Below are positions 7,553 to 7,730 of a stretch of DNA of 7,730 bases, one piece after another; position 1 is the stretch's first letter; the number at the start of each line of letters is the position of its first letter. The DNA comes from Candidatus Kapaibacterium sp. (lineage in GTDB: Bacteria > Bacteroidota > Ignavibacteria > Kapaibacteriales > UBA2268), in contig JAQIDA010000150.1 in the NCBI GenBank assembly GCA_027858275.1, forward strand, positions 1 to 7,730. Direction: 5' to 3'. A program made the position numbers and the translations under genes. The notes below the pieces were generated by a model. That model had not been told where the DNA came from and searched no databases. It worked only from the letters and a program-made list of their open reading frames with translations.

Positions 7553-7714
7553 ATGCTGTATTTGTCAGAGGAACAGTTAAAATCGGAAACTTGCATTGTA
7601 GACCTCGAAGCACGTATTGCAGAGCTTGATAATCATGATTCACGCCCTCATATAAAGCCGCTCGGTATTTTGCCGCAGCGGCTTTTTTATTTCGAGATTG
7701 ATTTGTCAGAATAA
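7553..7714 (+). other. Doubtful 53-codon ORF, possibly a gene fragment
   Basis: ATG at 7553 to TAA at 7712-7714 encodes 53 residues. The first part (SEEQLKSETCIVDLEARIAELD) looks like a heptad helix, as in the N-terminus of IS66-type transposases, but the characteristic NSSKPPS motif is absent; NHDSRPHIKPLG stands in its place. The second part is read straight through the terminator at 7654-7688, and there is no Shine-Dalgarno. It is most likely non-coding or a decayed remnant. Confidence 0.2.
7654..7688 (+). terminator. Rho-independent terminator downstream of the C25 gene
   Basis: AAAGCCGCT (7654-7662) pairs with AGCGGCTTT (7677-7685), with an inner CGG (7663-7665) / CCG (7673-7675) extension around a 7-nt loop and one unpaired C. 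T residues run from 7683 to 7688, then ATTT. It lies about 200 bases after the C25 stop codon. No better terminator is nearer, so it probably ends that transcript; alternatively it belonged to a lost gene in the spacer. Confidence 0.85.
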
Positions 7715-7730
7715 TGGACAGAATATAATC

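Noticed and set aside
1..7730. CRISPR array, tRNA, defence or toxin-antitoxin system
   Set aside because: No regularly spaced repeats, cloverleaf-like sequence or matching gene families were seen on either strand.

Overview
The window holds two complete genes on the + strand, each in its own transcription unit, with short AT-rich spacers around them. The second gene encodes a 1902-residue secreted protein. It has a Sec signal peptide, a gingipain-type (MEROPS C25) peptidase domain and a FlgD-like / type IX secretion C-terminal sorting domain. That combination points to the Fibrobacteres-Chlorobi-Bacteroidetes group. The size and module order recall C25 proteins of the Ignavibacteria/Kapabacteria branch more than the shorter Porphyromonas gingipains or PorU. 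This placement is an inference from the protein's style; no taxonomic marker gene is present.

Layout. Positions 1-252 are an AT-rich upstream region with a weak hairpin, an extended -10-like promoter and a clear ribosome binding site. Positions 253-1581 encode an inner-membrane protein of unknown function with four predicted membrane helices and a charged, probably coiled-coil cytoplasmic tail. A strong intrinsic terminator (1617-1652) closes that unit. Positions 1653-1747 are a spacer with a 9-bp direct repeat and an A/T-rich hairpin. Positions 1748-7456 encode the C25 protein. Positions 7457-7730 are a downstream spacer with an AT-rich inverted repeat, a doubtful 53-codon ORF and a second good intrinsic terminator (7654-7688).

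How the genes relate. The terminator between them argues against co-transcription, and nothing in the sequence links the membrane protein to secretion of the peptidase. The C25 protein should leave the cell by Sec export followed by the type IX system, whose components are not in this window. The most interesting structure is inside it: two segments resembling the ILEI/FAM3 fold, one on each side of the peptidase domain, plus two CARDB-like beta modules. No CRISPR array, tRNA, rRNA, intact mobile element or obvious defence system was seen.
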